Shown here: positions 1 to 12,172 of the stretch, piece after piece | How positions within the stretch are numbered: position 1 is the first letter of the stretch | Layout of the letters: every line of letters begins with the position of its first letter | DNA from: Bombus terrestris | Taxonomy: Eukaryota > Arthropoda > Insecta > Hymenoptera > Apidae | Length of the DNA stretch: 64,000 nt | Assembly: GCF_910591885.1 (NCBI RefSeq) | Contig: NC_063281.1 | Span: forward strand, 8,385,700 to 8,449,699 | Reading direction: 5' to 3' | Notes under the pieces: generated by a model | The model's database searches: none | Told to the model about the DNA's origin: nothing | Seen by the model: only the letters and a program-made list of their open reading frames with translations | Translations under genes and position numbers: made by a program

Positions 1-209
1 GATTAAGGGATGTACGTACAAATGCGAACACCGCCAGACGAGATTCTTACGACACTCAATAAGGCACACACTCGCTCGCCCGCCGAAAAGGGTGCGAACA
101 AGGGGTTGGTTGAACGCACTGAACGCCAGGTTTAATGAAAACAATCCTAGTTTATAATCCACGATAAGTCTCCTGGCACGAGCCATAGCGGAACAGCGAA
201 TTCTCTTAC

Positions 210-343
210 CTCGATCTGGCGAGAGGCTGACTCTCTCGAGAGAAGTCAGCACGGTGCGGCGTGCCTCGCAAGGACTTTCAGGAGGAGTGAATTGGCGGCT
301 AGGTTCCGCGAGGAAGGGCGAGGTTCTGACTTTAACGCGAGCT
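210..343 (-). CDS. candidate internal coding exon, unknown protein
   Basis: Read on the minus strand, a pyrimidine-rich tract (TTTTCCAACCCTTTCTAG) ends at 344 and a GAG|GTAAGA donor begins at 209. The 134 bases between them are open in only one frame, with one base left over at each end (phase 1 in, phase 1 out). That frame gives 44 residues rich in Ser, Pro, Thr and Arg, including the stretch PSRQFTPPESPCEARRT, which resembles a disordered segment. No domain, signal peptide or membrane segment is visible and I do not recognise the family. The next exon would lie outside the left edge of the window; no upstream exon was pinned down. It could instead be a non-coding 5' UTR exon, or chance, because pyrimidine-rich acceptor look-alikes are common here on both strands. 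Confidence 0.33.
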
Positions 344-2251
344 CTAGAAAGGGTTGGAAAACGAAGGGACCGACGTGTAAGACGGAGGACCTTAGTGGGT
401 GCGAGAAAGAGGGAAGGAGAAGACGACAAGAGGTAGATACGAGCAGAAGGACGACTGTCACGCGAAATGAGGTGCGCACGGTGGTGAAGAGACGAGACGA
501 GGGGTGGCTGAAACGTAGCGGCGGAGAAGTAAGAGACGGCGCTTCCTTCTTCAGCGGCTATTAGCAGTTTAGCTTCTACAAAAGCCTTCTAATTGTACAC
601 GAAATTTGCTCGGTCTACCTTCGCTGCCGCTCGACAATATACCTTCTCGCTATGATGGGAGAAAGAGTGTGTGTATACGTCTCTGTATATGAAACGCCGA
701 AGGGGGTTGACGGGGGTCAAAGCAAGGTAATATCGTAGAAGGTGGAACCGAGAGTCGTCTCATTCCCCCGACGTTTGTTAATTTGCCACGCGAGCATGTT
801 ACGCGAGCCTTTGGTGGCTGTTCTTGCGAATGGAGGAATGAGAAAAGTCCAAGTTGTTTGCCTAAACGATGGATATAAATACTGGTGTGCATGGCCAGGT
901 TTTGCCAAGACGATAAACTAAATTCAAGTCTAGATACCAGGAAGCTATATCGTCCGGAAATTTCTTAGATTTATCCGTCGTATTTCCAGCGAATATCGCT
1001 GTTGGGACAAGGAACGAAGCCAGGTTACAGTGCAAGAGGAGAAGAAAGAAAACGCTTGAGATTTAACACTTTTTACCAGTGAGTTTCACGATTCCGCGAC
1101 GGTCATTACCATTAGCAGAGGATCGAGAATCCGTGGAGAATAGTGGGTGAAAGAAAAGGCGGACTCGGGATTCAGATTTTTCATTAAGGAGACGTCGACT
1201 CAGCTATCCGGTCGCCCTCTTGGTTATAAGGGGGAGAGAGTGTGGACGGAACCCAAGCAGGCAAAAGCAAGAAGGGGACTGATGGCAGAGGACGGCTGCA
1301 GACTCGCGGTATAATATGGTGGATTAATACGCGCAAAATCTGCCACCTAAAAGTTATTAATGACTGCCACGCCGGTAGTTCGCCGTGCGACGCGTCAAAG
1401 ATTTTATAAAGGAGGGGTTTCACCCTCCCTTTCTTCAAGCCACCCACCAGCGTGACGCGTCCATTCTTCAAGGGCGCTAAAAGAAAAGATCCCGGAAAGC
1501 CAAAGTTGTCAGCTACTTTCCTACCGCGCGACCTCACCAACCTTATTGTTCTTCTCACATTCTTTAGGAAAAAAATTCTAAATTCGTATCTTTCTCGTCC
1601 CTTGATATTCAATCGATCCGTAGAACGTCACTGGAACGTGTCATTCTCCTAGAAAATCCCCAAACAGATTGGTTCACGGGAACGTCGAAAAGCTATCCCT
1701 GCGAAAGACGATCGAACGCGAACACGCTCGGCTCGATTGAAGAGGAGAGAAAAAGAGGAGAGGAAAAAAAAAAAGGTAGAGCACGTTACAGAAACGATAC
1801 CGAACGAGGAGTCGCAGCAGCGAAGTAGGATTTGCAAGGGGTTGCCGAAGGGGTCGAAACAGGGGGTGCAGATTTGAACAAGAGCTCGGTTGCTATGCAA
1901 ATTGGAAAGATAATAATCGATTGTCGGAGGATGGTTGCGTTGATGGGCTCGCGGATGAGCACAGCACACCTCTCCACCTGGAAAACACGCTGATCTCCCT
2001 CACACCCCTGGCCCCCTCTTTTCGCTACCCCTTCCGACCTCGTATCGCCCATCCCGATCTCCCTCAAGGGAAATTATATAGTCTGCCCTCGACGTGCCCC
2101 CGGTCCCATAGACCGTCAAATACCTTACCTGTCCCGTCTGCATTCATTCCCTTCCGTGTCTCGCCCCTATATCGCCACTCCGTGGACCTGAGTGGTGGAC
2201 ACTACGAATTTTTCGGACACCTTCATATCGAACCTCGTAACCGACCGAGAA
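344..2251. other. no convincing gene
   Basis: Moderately GC-rich unique sequence with purine-rich runs (for example 390-440 and 1740-1780). Several short open frames overlap on both strands, as expected by chance. A donor look-alike lies on the minus strand near 2121 (CAG|GTAAGG), but no partner acceptor with an open frame was found. Confidence 0.5.
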
Positions 2252-2789
2252 ATGGCACGATTGAAACGCGACTGTTCGATTTTTCACACCGGTATTCCAC
2301 GACGTCTCGTATATCACGTCGATAATGTTGGTAATGCTCGAGGTAAAGGAAGGTGAGGATAGTCTTTTTCTTTTTTGAATAGTACAGGAACGAGATTACG
2401 GAATAAAGATCAGTCCGTGGCTTGTTTTTCATCAGTTCGAAGGAAATTTATTTTCTCGCCACGATGAATAATGATGTTTGTATATTTTTAAATTCATCGG
2501 CATAATGAACGGCCCTGTAATCGAATCAGAGAAGTAGGGAGGGAGGGTGAACGGGGAAAAGGAGAGCGTCTGCTAATTGAAGAAAAGCCCTGGCGCGCAT
2601 CAATCATCGGAATGAAAGATCGCGTCGAAAACGGTACGACCCTTCTTTTTCGAGACATCGAGAATGCCGTTAACGTTGACCCGATTTTGCGTTCTTTCCG
2701 TTTCCAGTCTTCTTCGCGACTGTACGAAAATAAGGAAAACAAGCGCGACGGTGTTTAATTTTAATGAACCTCGACACGACGAGCTATAA
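2252..2789 (+). CDS. candidate two-exon small protein ending in HDEL
   Basis: Exon 1 (2252-2352) starts at an ATG in good context (GAAATGG) and runs 33 codons plus two bases to an AAG|GTGAGG donor. Exon 2 (2708-2789) follows a TTTCCGTTTCCAG acceptor, restores the frame (AG|T, a serine codon), and ends in a TAA stop. An AATAAA lies at 2914-2919, about 125 bases further on. The joined product would be 60 residues, starting MARLKRDCSIFHTG and ending NEPRHDEL. A C-terminal HDEL is the known ER-retention tetrapeptide, but there is no hydrophobic signal peptide at the N-terminus, so retention would make no sense for this product as drawn. I estimate roughly a 10-20% chance of finding such an ending at random in a window this size. 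Low-confidence model; no family recognised. Confidence 0.2.
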
Positions 2790-4929
2790 ATTGCGCGTGT
2801 GAGGACGAAAGCGTTCGCGGAGGGAAAAAAGCGGGCAAATAGTAGAGACGATGACAGAGCTCGTCGTTAAGTAGTTGATTCTCGCCACGAATGCATCGCG
2901 CGGAGGGAATTGGAATAAAAATCCTTAACGAAACATCTCGAGGCATAAATTAAGCCGCCCCGGTCGGATCGGGTAAGCGCGAACGAAGGAGAAGAGAAGT
3001 GCGCTTGTAAAAGCGGATGCCAAACGAGCGACGAAGGTCAGGAGAAGAGAACACGTGCGTTCGAACAAACGAAAGCGAAAAGGGGGACATCGAAGGGTTG
3101 GGATGAAGGGAGAGAGAGAGAAAGAAAGAGATGGAACGAATAGAGGTGGGAAAGAGTAGAAGGGAGTAGGAAAAGTGTGCAGAGGGTGAGGAAGAATGAG
3201 AGTTTCGTGTTTGCGCATATTCCTCGCAATATTCTCTGTTTATCTCTATTGCCCCTTGTTTATCCAGTGTCCGTCCGTTCGTCCTTCTATTTTCATTTTT
3301 CCTTTTTCCTCCAGTCCAGGTCTTTGCGTGGCCAGGCAGGCGGTGGTCGTTGTCCGTCCTTCTTCTCCGTGTGACCAGGTACAACACTCCGCCTATTTGT
3401 CTGTCTCCCTTTCTTGCTTGCGCCACCTCCTATATATTCCATGCGGTGTTTACGTTCGAGATAAAACGAGGAACAAACAGCGGGCATTGGGCTCTCATGG
3501 TCACCGTACAGTCCGTCATAGCATCGTCTAATGTGACCGAGAAATCGAAGCATACCGCTTCCACTTTTTTTCTACGATACCTTTTTCCCTTAGAGACAGT
3601 TTCTTACATTTTTTTTCCTTTTTTAGAGAAAGTAGACCTTAATATTTCGTTTAACCTTGGAGGGACGAAAAGACGCTTCGATGTATTTTCTATAATACAT
3701 TCGTTACATAGTCCACTCTATTTCGAAATTCACAGGACGGTGAAACATATTCAGTCGAACGTATGGATTCGGTTCTCAACTTTATGTCGTTGTGAGAAGT
3801 GCAATAATCGCGATCGAAGGGATCCGCGGAAACGTCGTTAACGATCGTATTTTTGATCTGTTCCGGGGGGCATGATTTACGGATCGTGCGGAGCATTTGC
3901 CTCGTGGGTGTAATGGAAAAACACTGCGTCGTACGCGCGACTGCGAATCAGTATATATTATACTGGAACAAATATTTTGTACGCGAAACGACGGTGTCCG
4001 GTGTGTAATTTCGACGCATCTGTACCTGCGTCACGTGATCCGCCTTGTTATTCTCTATACGTTCTCTCGAATCCATCCGACGAGCGAGACGAACGGGCGG
4101 ACAGACGAGAAAGAGACAAAGAGAAGGACGGAACGTAAACGAGAGGCAGAGGTACGAGAGGTCTTTGGATACGCGGAAATCTAAAAAGAGAGAAAGGAAC
4201 CGGGCCCGGTACAACGCGCGCGTTACAACGATTGTTTCTCTCCGCCTGGGGAGGCGGACGCGATACGATAAAATCGATCCTGCTGATCGGACTATCGATC
4301 TCGTAAACAACCAGAACCTCTCGTAGGTCGTATCGCGAAGAAAAGCCGCCAATGAAGCCCCGCAGCATGTTGATCCAATGCATTTACAATAACGACGTTG
4401 TTTATCTGTCGGACGACAAACGACTGGTTGTTCTACCCTCGTCGTCACCACCACCATTACCCCGTATCTTCGTGTTACCCCTTCATCCCTGTATTTCTAT
4501 CTTGCGCGTCCACTCTGCCTCTCTCTCTTCCTCTACTTGTGTCTACTACTACCGCTTTTGCCCCCCTGTGTTCCTCCTTCGCCGTATCAACGTCGACCTC
4601 CTCCACTTTACCCCATTCATCTCCGTCTCTATCGCTACTCTCCGTCCGTTCCATGTATATACAATCGTCGTTATATATTAAACACGCTGCAACGTATACC
4701 GAGGCAACGAGGCATCGACGCGCCAGCCAAGTGTACACGATGCACACGATGTCGGCCGCGTGGCGTCTAGATAGCGGTCTTGTTTATGCGATATCTTGTA
4801 TACGCGACTTGGACTTTCAGTTCAAGTTTCACCGAGACGTCTTACCATGCGATTTTAGGAAGTTACAGCTCGATATTTTTTTATTACATATTTTTTTTTC
4901 TACAAACTGTATCCGTTTCGATCTCTCAG
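2790..4929. other. no convincing gene; purine- and pyrimidine-rich stretches
   Basis: The stretch holds a GA-rich run at about 3105-3135 and a pyrimidine-rich plus strand at about 4440-4640. On the minus strand a strong acceptor look-alike (CTCTCTTTTTAG) ends near 4182. The sequence to its left contains an ATG-led frame (MDSRERIENNK) running to a weak CAG|GTACAG site. I did not annotate it because the donor is poor and all three frames stay open for a while. Confidence 0.4.
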
Positions 4930-5043
4930 GAAGGATATGCACGCGCAACTTTTGATTCGTCATCGAGGTTCGGAAAAATCTTAATGAGGGTTAGCGAAAA
5001 GCTGAAAACAGCTTCCGTGGCAGTGGCCTCCTCGACGCAATAG
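4930..5043 (+). CDS. candidate terminal coding exon, unknown protein
   Basis: A long T/C-rich tract (about 4875-4927) ends in CTCTCAG, and the following sequence is open in phase 0 for 37 codons to TAG at 5041-5043. The other two frames close after 17 and 8 codons. The peptide contains FGKILMRVSEKLKTASVAV, a mildly amphipathic, Lys/Ser-rich segment of natural composition. No domain is recognised. No convincing donor lies inside, so if real this would be the last coding exon. However, the nearest clear AATAAA is about 1.5 kb downstream, and no matching upstream exon was found within a short intron's distance. Treat as a splice-supported open frame only. Confidence 0.27.
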   Translation, partial: EGYARATFDSSSRFGKILMRVSEKLKTASVAVASSTQ

Positions 5044-5216
5044 GGTCGCAGGGGATCAGGGAAATGCAGAAGGTTACTAAGAGCTAGGGAACTTGTAACC
5101 AGCACATAGAAGTTTTGCAAACATACACGGACGCGCGTACCATAGACATTCCACACTGGCAAGCTCTCTCATACTCTGGGGCAAGTATCGTCTGGCTAAT
5201 GTAAAAAACATGGGTG

Positions 5217-5234
5217 CACACAACGTGTTGTGTG
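5217..5234. repeat. short inverted repeat, 8 bp arms
   Basis: CACACAAC and GTTGTGTG are perfect inverted arms separated by GT. It is a near-palindrome that could be a dimeric transcription-factor site or chance. Confidence 0.7.
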
Positions 5235-5413
5235 TTGCTTACATTGCGACTCTCCTTATTCCCGTAGGGTTAAAACAGGGGGTCGGGCTGTAGGAGGCTG
5301 GCGGAGCAGGGGGTGTTGGTGGGGCTGAATGATACCACGGGGTTAGCATTGTTTTGTGCGACGACCACTCAGACTCCTCGTCAAAAGAGCTGCTAATGTC
5401 GGTGCACGTCTAC

Positions 5414-5421
5414 TGACGTCA
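5414..5421. promoter_or_regulatory. CRE-like site TGACGTCA
   Basis: A perfect copy of the palindromic cAMP-response element bound by CREB/ATF-type bZIP proteins. One copy of an 8-mer is expected about once per 65 kb by chance, so function is not shown by sequence alone. Confidence 0.25.
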
Positions 5422-5954
5422 ATAACGCATGAGGCCAAATTGAAAAATTATCACACCAAAGCGAGGACCGTTGAAAACCGTTGTTTAGAGAGAGGGTAGC
5501 CACCGGTCAAAGATGGTCGGTAGTTACGCGATATCCAAGCAGCCTAATTCCAGTCGACATCGCTCGACTCCAGGCAAGACTCTCGCCTTTTGTCTAGGAT
5601 CGACCTGTCGGCTCAACCTAAACCAGAGAAGCAGAGTACGTTCGATTTGAACTTTAAAATCTCAATTAAGAATTCTTGAATTTAAATTTAACAGTTACAT
5701 TTCAAGTTTTTGACTCGGATCTCGGTCGATATATTTCTGAAGTTTTAAATTCAGACTCGACTGTTATTTGTCAAATTACGTAGAATCTAAATCCGGCTAT
5801 TTGAAGCTGAAATATTTAAAAACGATCTTAAACCGCGTAGATTACGTATAGTATATGGGTCTATCTCCAAACTCACCACCTCACGACACACGAATGAAAC
5901 TGTAGGGTTCGCGATCGACTGACGAAACGGCTAAACAACGACTGTACGTCGCGT

Positions 5955-5973
5955 TGGTGGTGGTGGTGGTGGT
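5955..5973 (+). repeat. (TGG)n microsatellite
   Basis: Six uninterrupted TGG units, directly visible. No coding context. Confidence 0.9.
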
Positions 5974-8500
5974 GCAACGATGCGTCGGAGAAAAGCTACT
6001 TTACGAGGGTGGCAGGTCTGATCGTTGGGTTCTCTACCCGCTTTCTTGCTGGCGAATAATTAGAGCCGATAAGTCACAGCGCAACACCCTGTACCGCGGG
6101 GATGAGGCACACCGGTGAGACGAGGGGGCCGGATTTAGTGGGTGGGCGCTAGGTTCTGGGCGAAGTTGAAAGTTAGAATCGCGGACGGGGCGCAGAGGCT
6201 TGGAAATCGCGTGCCGATGCCCCATTACACGGACAGACTTAGCTTCACCCATAGTCGCGGTTCCTACTTTCGACTTGCAAGGGTGAAAACCAGCCTGCAC
6301 CCTTCTCCCACCTCCCCCGACCCCTTTGCCGCCGCCTTTTACACCAAACGGCTCCTGCTATCCTTCGGTTCGTCCAATACGGCATTGCCACCCAGCGTGG
6401 CTGTTACTATTTAGGGTAATTTCGCTTTCCGATAACCGTTACGTAAGCTCGGTTTCGTCGGTGCTCGCCGATCGATCCGATTGTCTGCCATTCGTTTCTA
6501 ATCGTTTCAATGAGAAGATTCGATTGTGGGTGAATAAAAGTGTACGACAGCCGGTTGGTAACTTGTTAAGAAGGCTTTCTTTGTTTCGATCGGTCTGACT
6601 TTAATTGGATGGCTTTGTTCGTTGGTTAGTTTGCCTGGCATAATTTAAAGTAACGATGAAGTATATCGGTCGAATATTCGTTTAAAGTGTTGCTGTACGA
6701 AACCGGTTGCCTTCACGACTGGCTGTTTGTTGTAGTATTTCAAGTTGTTATCGGTATCACTGGCAGATAGAATTATTTAAAAGGCAGTACAGATAGTATA
6801 TTCTTCGAAGGTAAAAATAGAAAGACTTCGAGCGCAATAATTATAGTGTAGAGACAAACTTCAATAAGTGTTTGTTCAATTTAGCATCAGTCAAAGGTCA
6901 AAGAAATTTCTGAGTCATTTATGAAATTATATTTAGATAACAGATATGCGGTAATGTGCAATTTTACAAACAGAAGTAGATACGATGATATATTTGTAAG
7001 ATGATATACGTTTAGCCGTTTGATATCAAATACGATCTTTCAAGGGAATTGTTTAGAAGACAGAGAACCTGTTGATCGTGTATTAGAAATACGTCCGCGA
7101 CAATTGCCCAATTCGAACGGATTATGTATTTTGCCGGTTGTTTTGTCGTCAAATTTGATTCCCAACGTTCATACGAAAATACGCTGATTACGCGAATTAC
7201 AGATAGATAACGTCACGAAAAATCAATGGAACGTCGACGGTCGCAAACTTTGCTACCGCAAAATTTTCCAATGATATTCAAATGATCTTCTCGACTCTGC
7301 ATTTTAATAATATTCACGCTATGTTAGGAATAATCTATTTTGTAAATTTCTATTTTCTCGAATGACAATGCAGTGCCGTCTGCATAAATTGTGACACAGC
7401 GTGTTTCAGGTTGTTATAACCGTTCCTTTTGTCGATATACGACCGTGTACTAAAATACAAATGCATCAAAAATTTAAACGTCATTCTTGGACGTGGCTTA
7501 ATCGATAATTCGTTCGTTTCGTAACGTCGTTGAAACGTATGTTGAAACGTTTAATCATCCAGTTGAACATTAATGTGAAAAGGACTAAACATCTGTTGCC
7601 ATTAACAAAAGGAAAACCTTTAATCTTTGTCTCTGGAAGTTATCGTTTCTCTACGTTGAACAAAGGAATCGAATTAACGCGATGCGCGTTATCGTCAGTG
7701 CTTCAAGATTTTTGCTGTGGACGCGAAACCATCTCCGCGTTCTATCTGCGGATCCAGGACAATAGACAGCAGTGAAAGGAGTTTTTTTTTACTGGCACTA
7801 TTTTTAACTTTTCGGGGGCCTCTGCGGCGATGAACGCGTGAAGAGAAAGGCTCGAAGCGTTTGACCACGCGCCGGACACGGATGAGTTATTTTGATATCG
7901 GGACTTCATACCCCATTAGGTCCGGTTGACGATTATTTTGGAAGCGAGGCAGGACAATACCTTGACAATACTCTGACCGCTGGTCGAACAAGATCAGCCA
8001 CTCTCCTCCCTTTTCTGCCATCATGGATCCACGTCCCTACGCTCGCCCTTCTCTTCTCGCGTGTTTTCCAGCTTGTTCTAGCTTTTCCTTTCTCTCGTCG
8101 TACGTTTAGTATACTGGAAAACTGATCACGTAGCTATCGTTGAGTTTTACTTGAACGAAGTTGCAAGAGAATTTACTGGTGGGGCCAGGAATTCCACAAC
8201 AGGAAGCATATTTCCATAAACGTCCCTTTTCAGAGCAACGTAACAATATACGCGGAAAACTTACGGTGTCTGGGGTGGTCAACAAGGGGTGGCAGTTTTC
8301 CGCGACGAAAAGGGTGTTCAGGCGAATTGAACTAACAAGGTCCCTAAGGGCAGTTTACGCCCGATATCCCGGTAAACTCTAAACCGTCGGTAGACGATCG
8401 TTTAGCAAAATACTTTCTCGCAATCTGTTCGTTCTTTCTTCAAGAAAGTTGTATAGTAAACATGCCCACATACGTACATCGGCGCTCATAATTATTCCAA

Positions 8501-10480
8501 CGTCATCAATAGTCGCCAAATGTATTTTAAATTATTTAAATTTGACACGTCAAGTAATACATTTAAGATTGAGCTCATTGTTCCAATAATGAATAGTTAA
8601 TATATCTTAATAACAGCAAAGAGTCTATTTAATTTTTTGCAAACATGAAATTCAAATTTTTATGTATGGTACTGCACGTACCGCCTTCCGTTTATAAACA
8701 TTAGGACACATACACAAAGTTAGTTAAATCTCCGAAATAATTAAAATGTTATTGCAGTCTTGAACGATCATTATATTCCACTTGTAACTTGTTCTTACAA
8801 GTAGCATGTACAAATGCAAATTTAAATTATGTACCGTAATACGAACGGGGTGTACCATGAAAAAGAAATTGTCCTCTTCTAAAAGCGAAACAGCACCTAA
8901 TTTAATCTGTTTCTTTAGCTTCATTTATTAAAGTTTAACCAAACAGAGAATTTCCCAATGAATCCACGTCTTCCAAAGACTAGAACTAACTGCGAACAAG
9001 TTCGAGTCGCATCTTGTACGCGTTATTGGCGTGAACGTTTTGGCAAGGGTCTGCGGAAGTACCTTGACTTTGATCAACTTGCCCCGAAGTCCTTCACTCG
9101 TGCTCGACAGTTCTTACATAGCTGGTTTAGGGTATTGTTTGCCCGCAGTGCGCCGATGAGAAATGGGAGGCATAGATCCTGGTGCCGCATCTCAAGTAGG
9201 CACGTCTCATGCTAGCTAGCAGTGACCATTTGTTAAAGTCCACTTTCGCCGCCACCTGTCTCCCATCGGTTAGGAAAACAGCTCATAACACCGTCCGCTG
9301 CGCAGTCTGATCGTTGTTTTTTGCCCCGGCAGACGGGGGCGTGAAGACTGTCCTGTGGATAAAATGTCGATGTCGTTAAGTCCAATACCTGCCACCACGA
9401 TAGCCTCGTATCTTTCTCACTATAAAGTTTCTATATTTAAAGTTGCATCAGTGCACCACGCAACCGCTGTTTATTCGCTGTTTTGATTTTATTCGTTGTT
9501 TAATCTACTGTTTGCACGAAACCACTGAAACGGATGTGTCTCGTATTTTGTGCATCCGAGCGAGTCAGGAGAAAACATTGTATGGCAGAGAATAAGTTAC
9601 GAATATACAGCGAGAAAACGCAAATCTGGCCACAAATGCGTTCATCTATTTTTCTGTACGATTTGAGGATGATCTATCTAAATTGATAGAAACGCACTAA
9701 AGCTATGATTGTTAAAATTAATCACACATATTGTTCGAATAATTTATTTAACAACTTTTTACTATTTTTAATCGTAATATTTGTAGTATATTTTTTACTA
9801 TTTTATAAACAGAAACACGAATGATAAATTAATAGAAATGTCACAATTCTTTCCTTTTTCAATCTTTTTTACCATGTTTGTTACGATCCCTAGATTCTTT
9901 GATAATCGATAAATTCTATTAATTCTGATCATCGATATTCTATTGTAATTCATATTGTTAATGTATGAATAATTCTTGAATGATGTCCTCTCTCTTTTTT
10001 GTGATCATTCAGGGAAATTAATAAAATCAATTGGCGAATATTGTGGGAAAAGTGTGGCCAGCTGTGAGACTCGAGAGCGATGTTACTTGTCAATTCGCTC
10101 GTCGATTCGATTGCTGGTATGAAAGTATCGCATTGAAACCATATCGGAATATCGTTTATGCGTCTCTCTAAATCACGCACTTCGTATTGGCGCTTGTTGA
10201 GCTCGGTTGCATTCCTATCGCGCTATGCAACGTAACACGAATTTGCCGGCATTCGTGATATAATTACAAATTAATTACTAGGGCTTTATTGAAATTCGCG
10301 TTGGGTTTTTGAAAATTTTGGAAAATTACCGAAGATCGATCCGAAATTGGAATTCTGCGATGCGCCCGTTTATGAGTGCGCGTACCAAGCAATACGATAC
10401 ATACATATTTAATATTCAACTGGAATATTTTATTACAAGTCATGAAGACAAACAAGCGTTTGCTATTATTATTACACTCG
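8501..10480. other. no gene seen; AT-rich islands
   Basis: AT-rich islands lie at about 8510-8900 (with AATTCAAATTTTTA-type words) and 9680-9990, around a GC-richer block at 8950-9400. A pyrimidine/CAG acceptor look-alike near 9330 opens a 50-codon frame (containing PVDKMSMSLSPIPATTIAS), but no donor, start or poly(A) signal supports it. Confidence 0.45.
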
Positions 10481-10489
10481 ATAAACCGG

Positions 10490-10860
10490 AAGATCATTCA
10501 AAATATGTAACATTGAAAATGTCGTATCAACTACAAATTATAAATTGGAATTTCGTATTTAAGTCGATCTTGTAACTTTATAACTGTTTAATAGCTTGAT
10601 TGTTTATAGCCCCGAACGAATATCATGTAATTAAAACAGCTTCCTTGAAAGATTATTTAAAATATGTAACACTGAGAAAATGTTGTATCAACTACAATTC
10701 ATAAGCGTATTAATTATGGTCAATTATAAGATAAAAGTTGAAATTTCATATTTTAATTGACGTTACAATTAATGTAATTGTAGAAGTAATCTTTAAAAAA
10801 TGTTAAATATATATAAGATTGGAAATATCGTATTAACTATAAAGTACAAATTAATATATT
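10490..10860. repeat. diverged three-copy tandem repeat, period about 140-160 bp
   Basis: Similar AT-rich units begin near 10490, 10650 and 10789. Copies 1 and 2 share TTTAAAATATGTAACA and TATCAACTACAA with small differences. Copy 3 is more diverged but keeps GTAT(C/T)AACTA(C/T)AAA. The first spacing is about 160 bp and the second about 140 bp. There are no transposon ends. It looks like an old local duplication rather than a satellite array. Confidence 0.75.
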
Positions 10861-12144
10861 TCGTGTTTCATATAATCGATTTTATAGCCATACAACTGTA
10901 CGATAGGTTAATTGGTCGGAGGCTTCTCGGGAATATAATATAGCTACAGCAGTTGTCTCTGGTATATTGATATGCAACATATATCTTGGGCTTATAGGGT
11001 TATTAAGGACTTCATCCGTGTCTCATGGTAGGATTACTACGTTATTATCCTTCGGTAAGTGGCAGGTTGGTCGGTCGGATGGTTAGTTGGTCCCTTGTAA
11101 GGAAGGCCAAACATCATCTCCTCCTTTACTCGGTCCCTTGAGCCAGCGGCGAACTAGTAAGACATTCGCCCCCTTCCAAAATCGTCTGGTGGAATGGGAC
11201 CCAGTTGTGAATTTGACCCTCGTAATTAATTTATAACCGGGGTTCTTGTTGCGAAGCCAGTCGGATAAGCAGAGAGTGGGTGACCTCGTACGGTACAGTT
11301 CCACTCGAGTTTTGGCCAATTAACGATACCGTTCGTAAACAAACTTATCCTCGTTTTCACGCGTAATTAATCCCTCCTCTTTCCACTTCTCCATCGTTTC
11401 CATTATTCCACCTGAAATTTTATCTAGGAAATTATAGTTTGAAACTTCGTTCGAAGTCGTTTAGAGATTTACGAACGATTTCTCAACGTCGTGCAAGCGT
11501 CGTAAAATCTTTGCTTCCAGCGATTTGACCGCTGATCCTTGGATACAAGAAACGAAGCACAGCTCGTTAGGGAATAGGCATTACGCTTACGGAAATCTTC
11601 CACGAGATTCCTTCGTTGTCGTAGCATTCTACTCAGAGTGCTCGACGTACGCATATTCTCTCGGTACTTATTACGGATCTAATACAAATTCGACGCAATT
11701 CGAGGATGAGGGAGTTGTCGGAAAGTGGTCGAATAGAAGGTGGAGGTAACCTAAGATGGAGGAATCCATAGATCGCGGAGCTAACAATCAGCCGTAAATT
11801 ATGGTCTCAATATCCATTGTGTACCCTGCTTGCTCTCGAACAAGCCTAACCCCAGAGTCTAAGGCCAAGACTACTCACCCCTCCCCCACCCCCCTCCGCG
11901 TTAACAGGCACAACGGTGGAAGCACGACGAGAGGGTCGGTCGGCTCTCTCACGGCCCAACTGAACCAAGAGATATGTATATTAATGGGGCAATCTTACAT
12001 AGTTTTGTTTACCTTGCCCCCATTCTCTTAGTACGTATACAATTACTATCCCTAACCCCTACGGTATGCTTAGTACAGGGGCTGACTGTCTCCTCTTTGG
12101 TTTCTCTCTTCGTGTACCTCGCCTTCTCGTTTCTATGAAACGTA

Positions 12145-12172
12145 TCGAATACGTACGCACACACGTATTCGA
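12145..12172. repeat. inverted repeat, 10 bp arms
   Basis: TCGAATACGT (12145-12154) and ACGTATTCGA (12163-12172) are perfect inverted arms around an 8 bp spacer. About one such structure per 64 kb is expected by chance. Confidence 0.7.

Larger units (their letters stand above)
5044..8500. other. no gene seen; mixed unique sequence with AT-rich islands
   Basis: Besides the separately listed palindrome, CRE-like site and triplet repeat, the stretch holds an AT-rich island (about 5640-5830) dense in TTGAA/TTCAA words. From 6600 to 7500 it is unique AT-leaning sequence. Open frames are short and show no splice-site support. Confidence 0.5.

Noticed and set aside
11610..11630. TTCGTTGTCG, resembling the start of miR-981
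   Set aside because: Match stops after ten bases and no precursor hairpin is visible.
11521..11745. 75-codon plus-strand frame between CTTCCAG and GAG|GTAACC
   Set aside because: Donor is poor and there is no ATG or family match; kept only as a note in the region entry.
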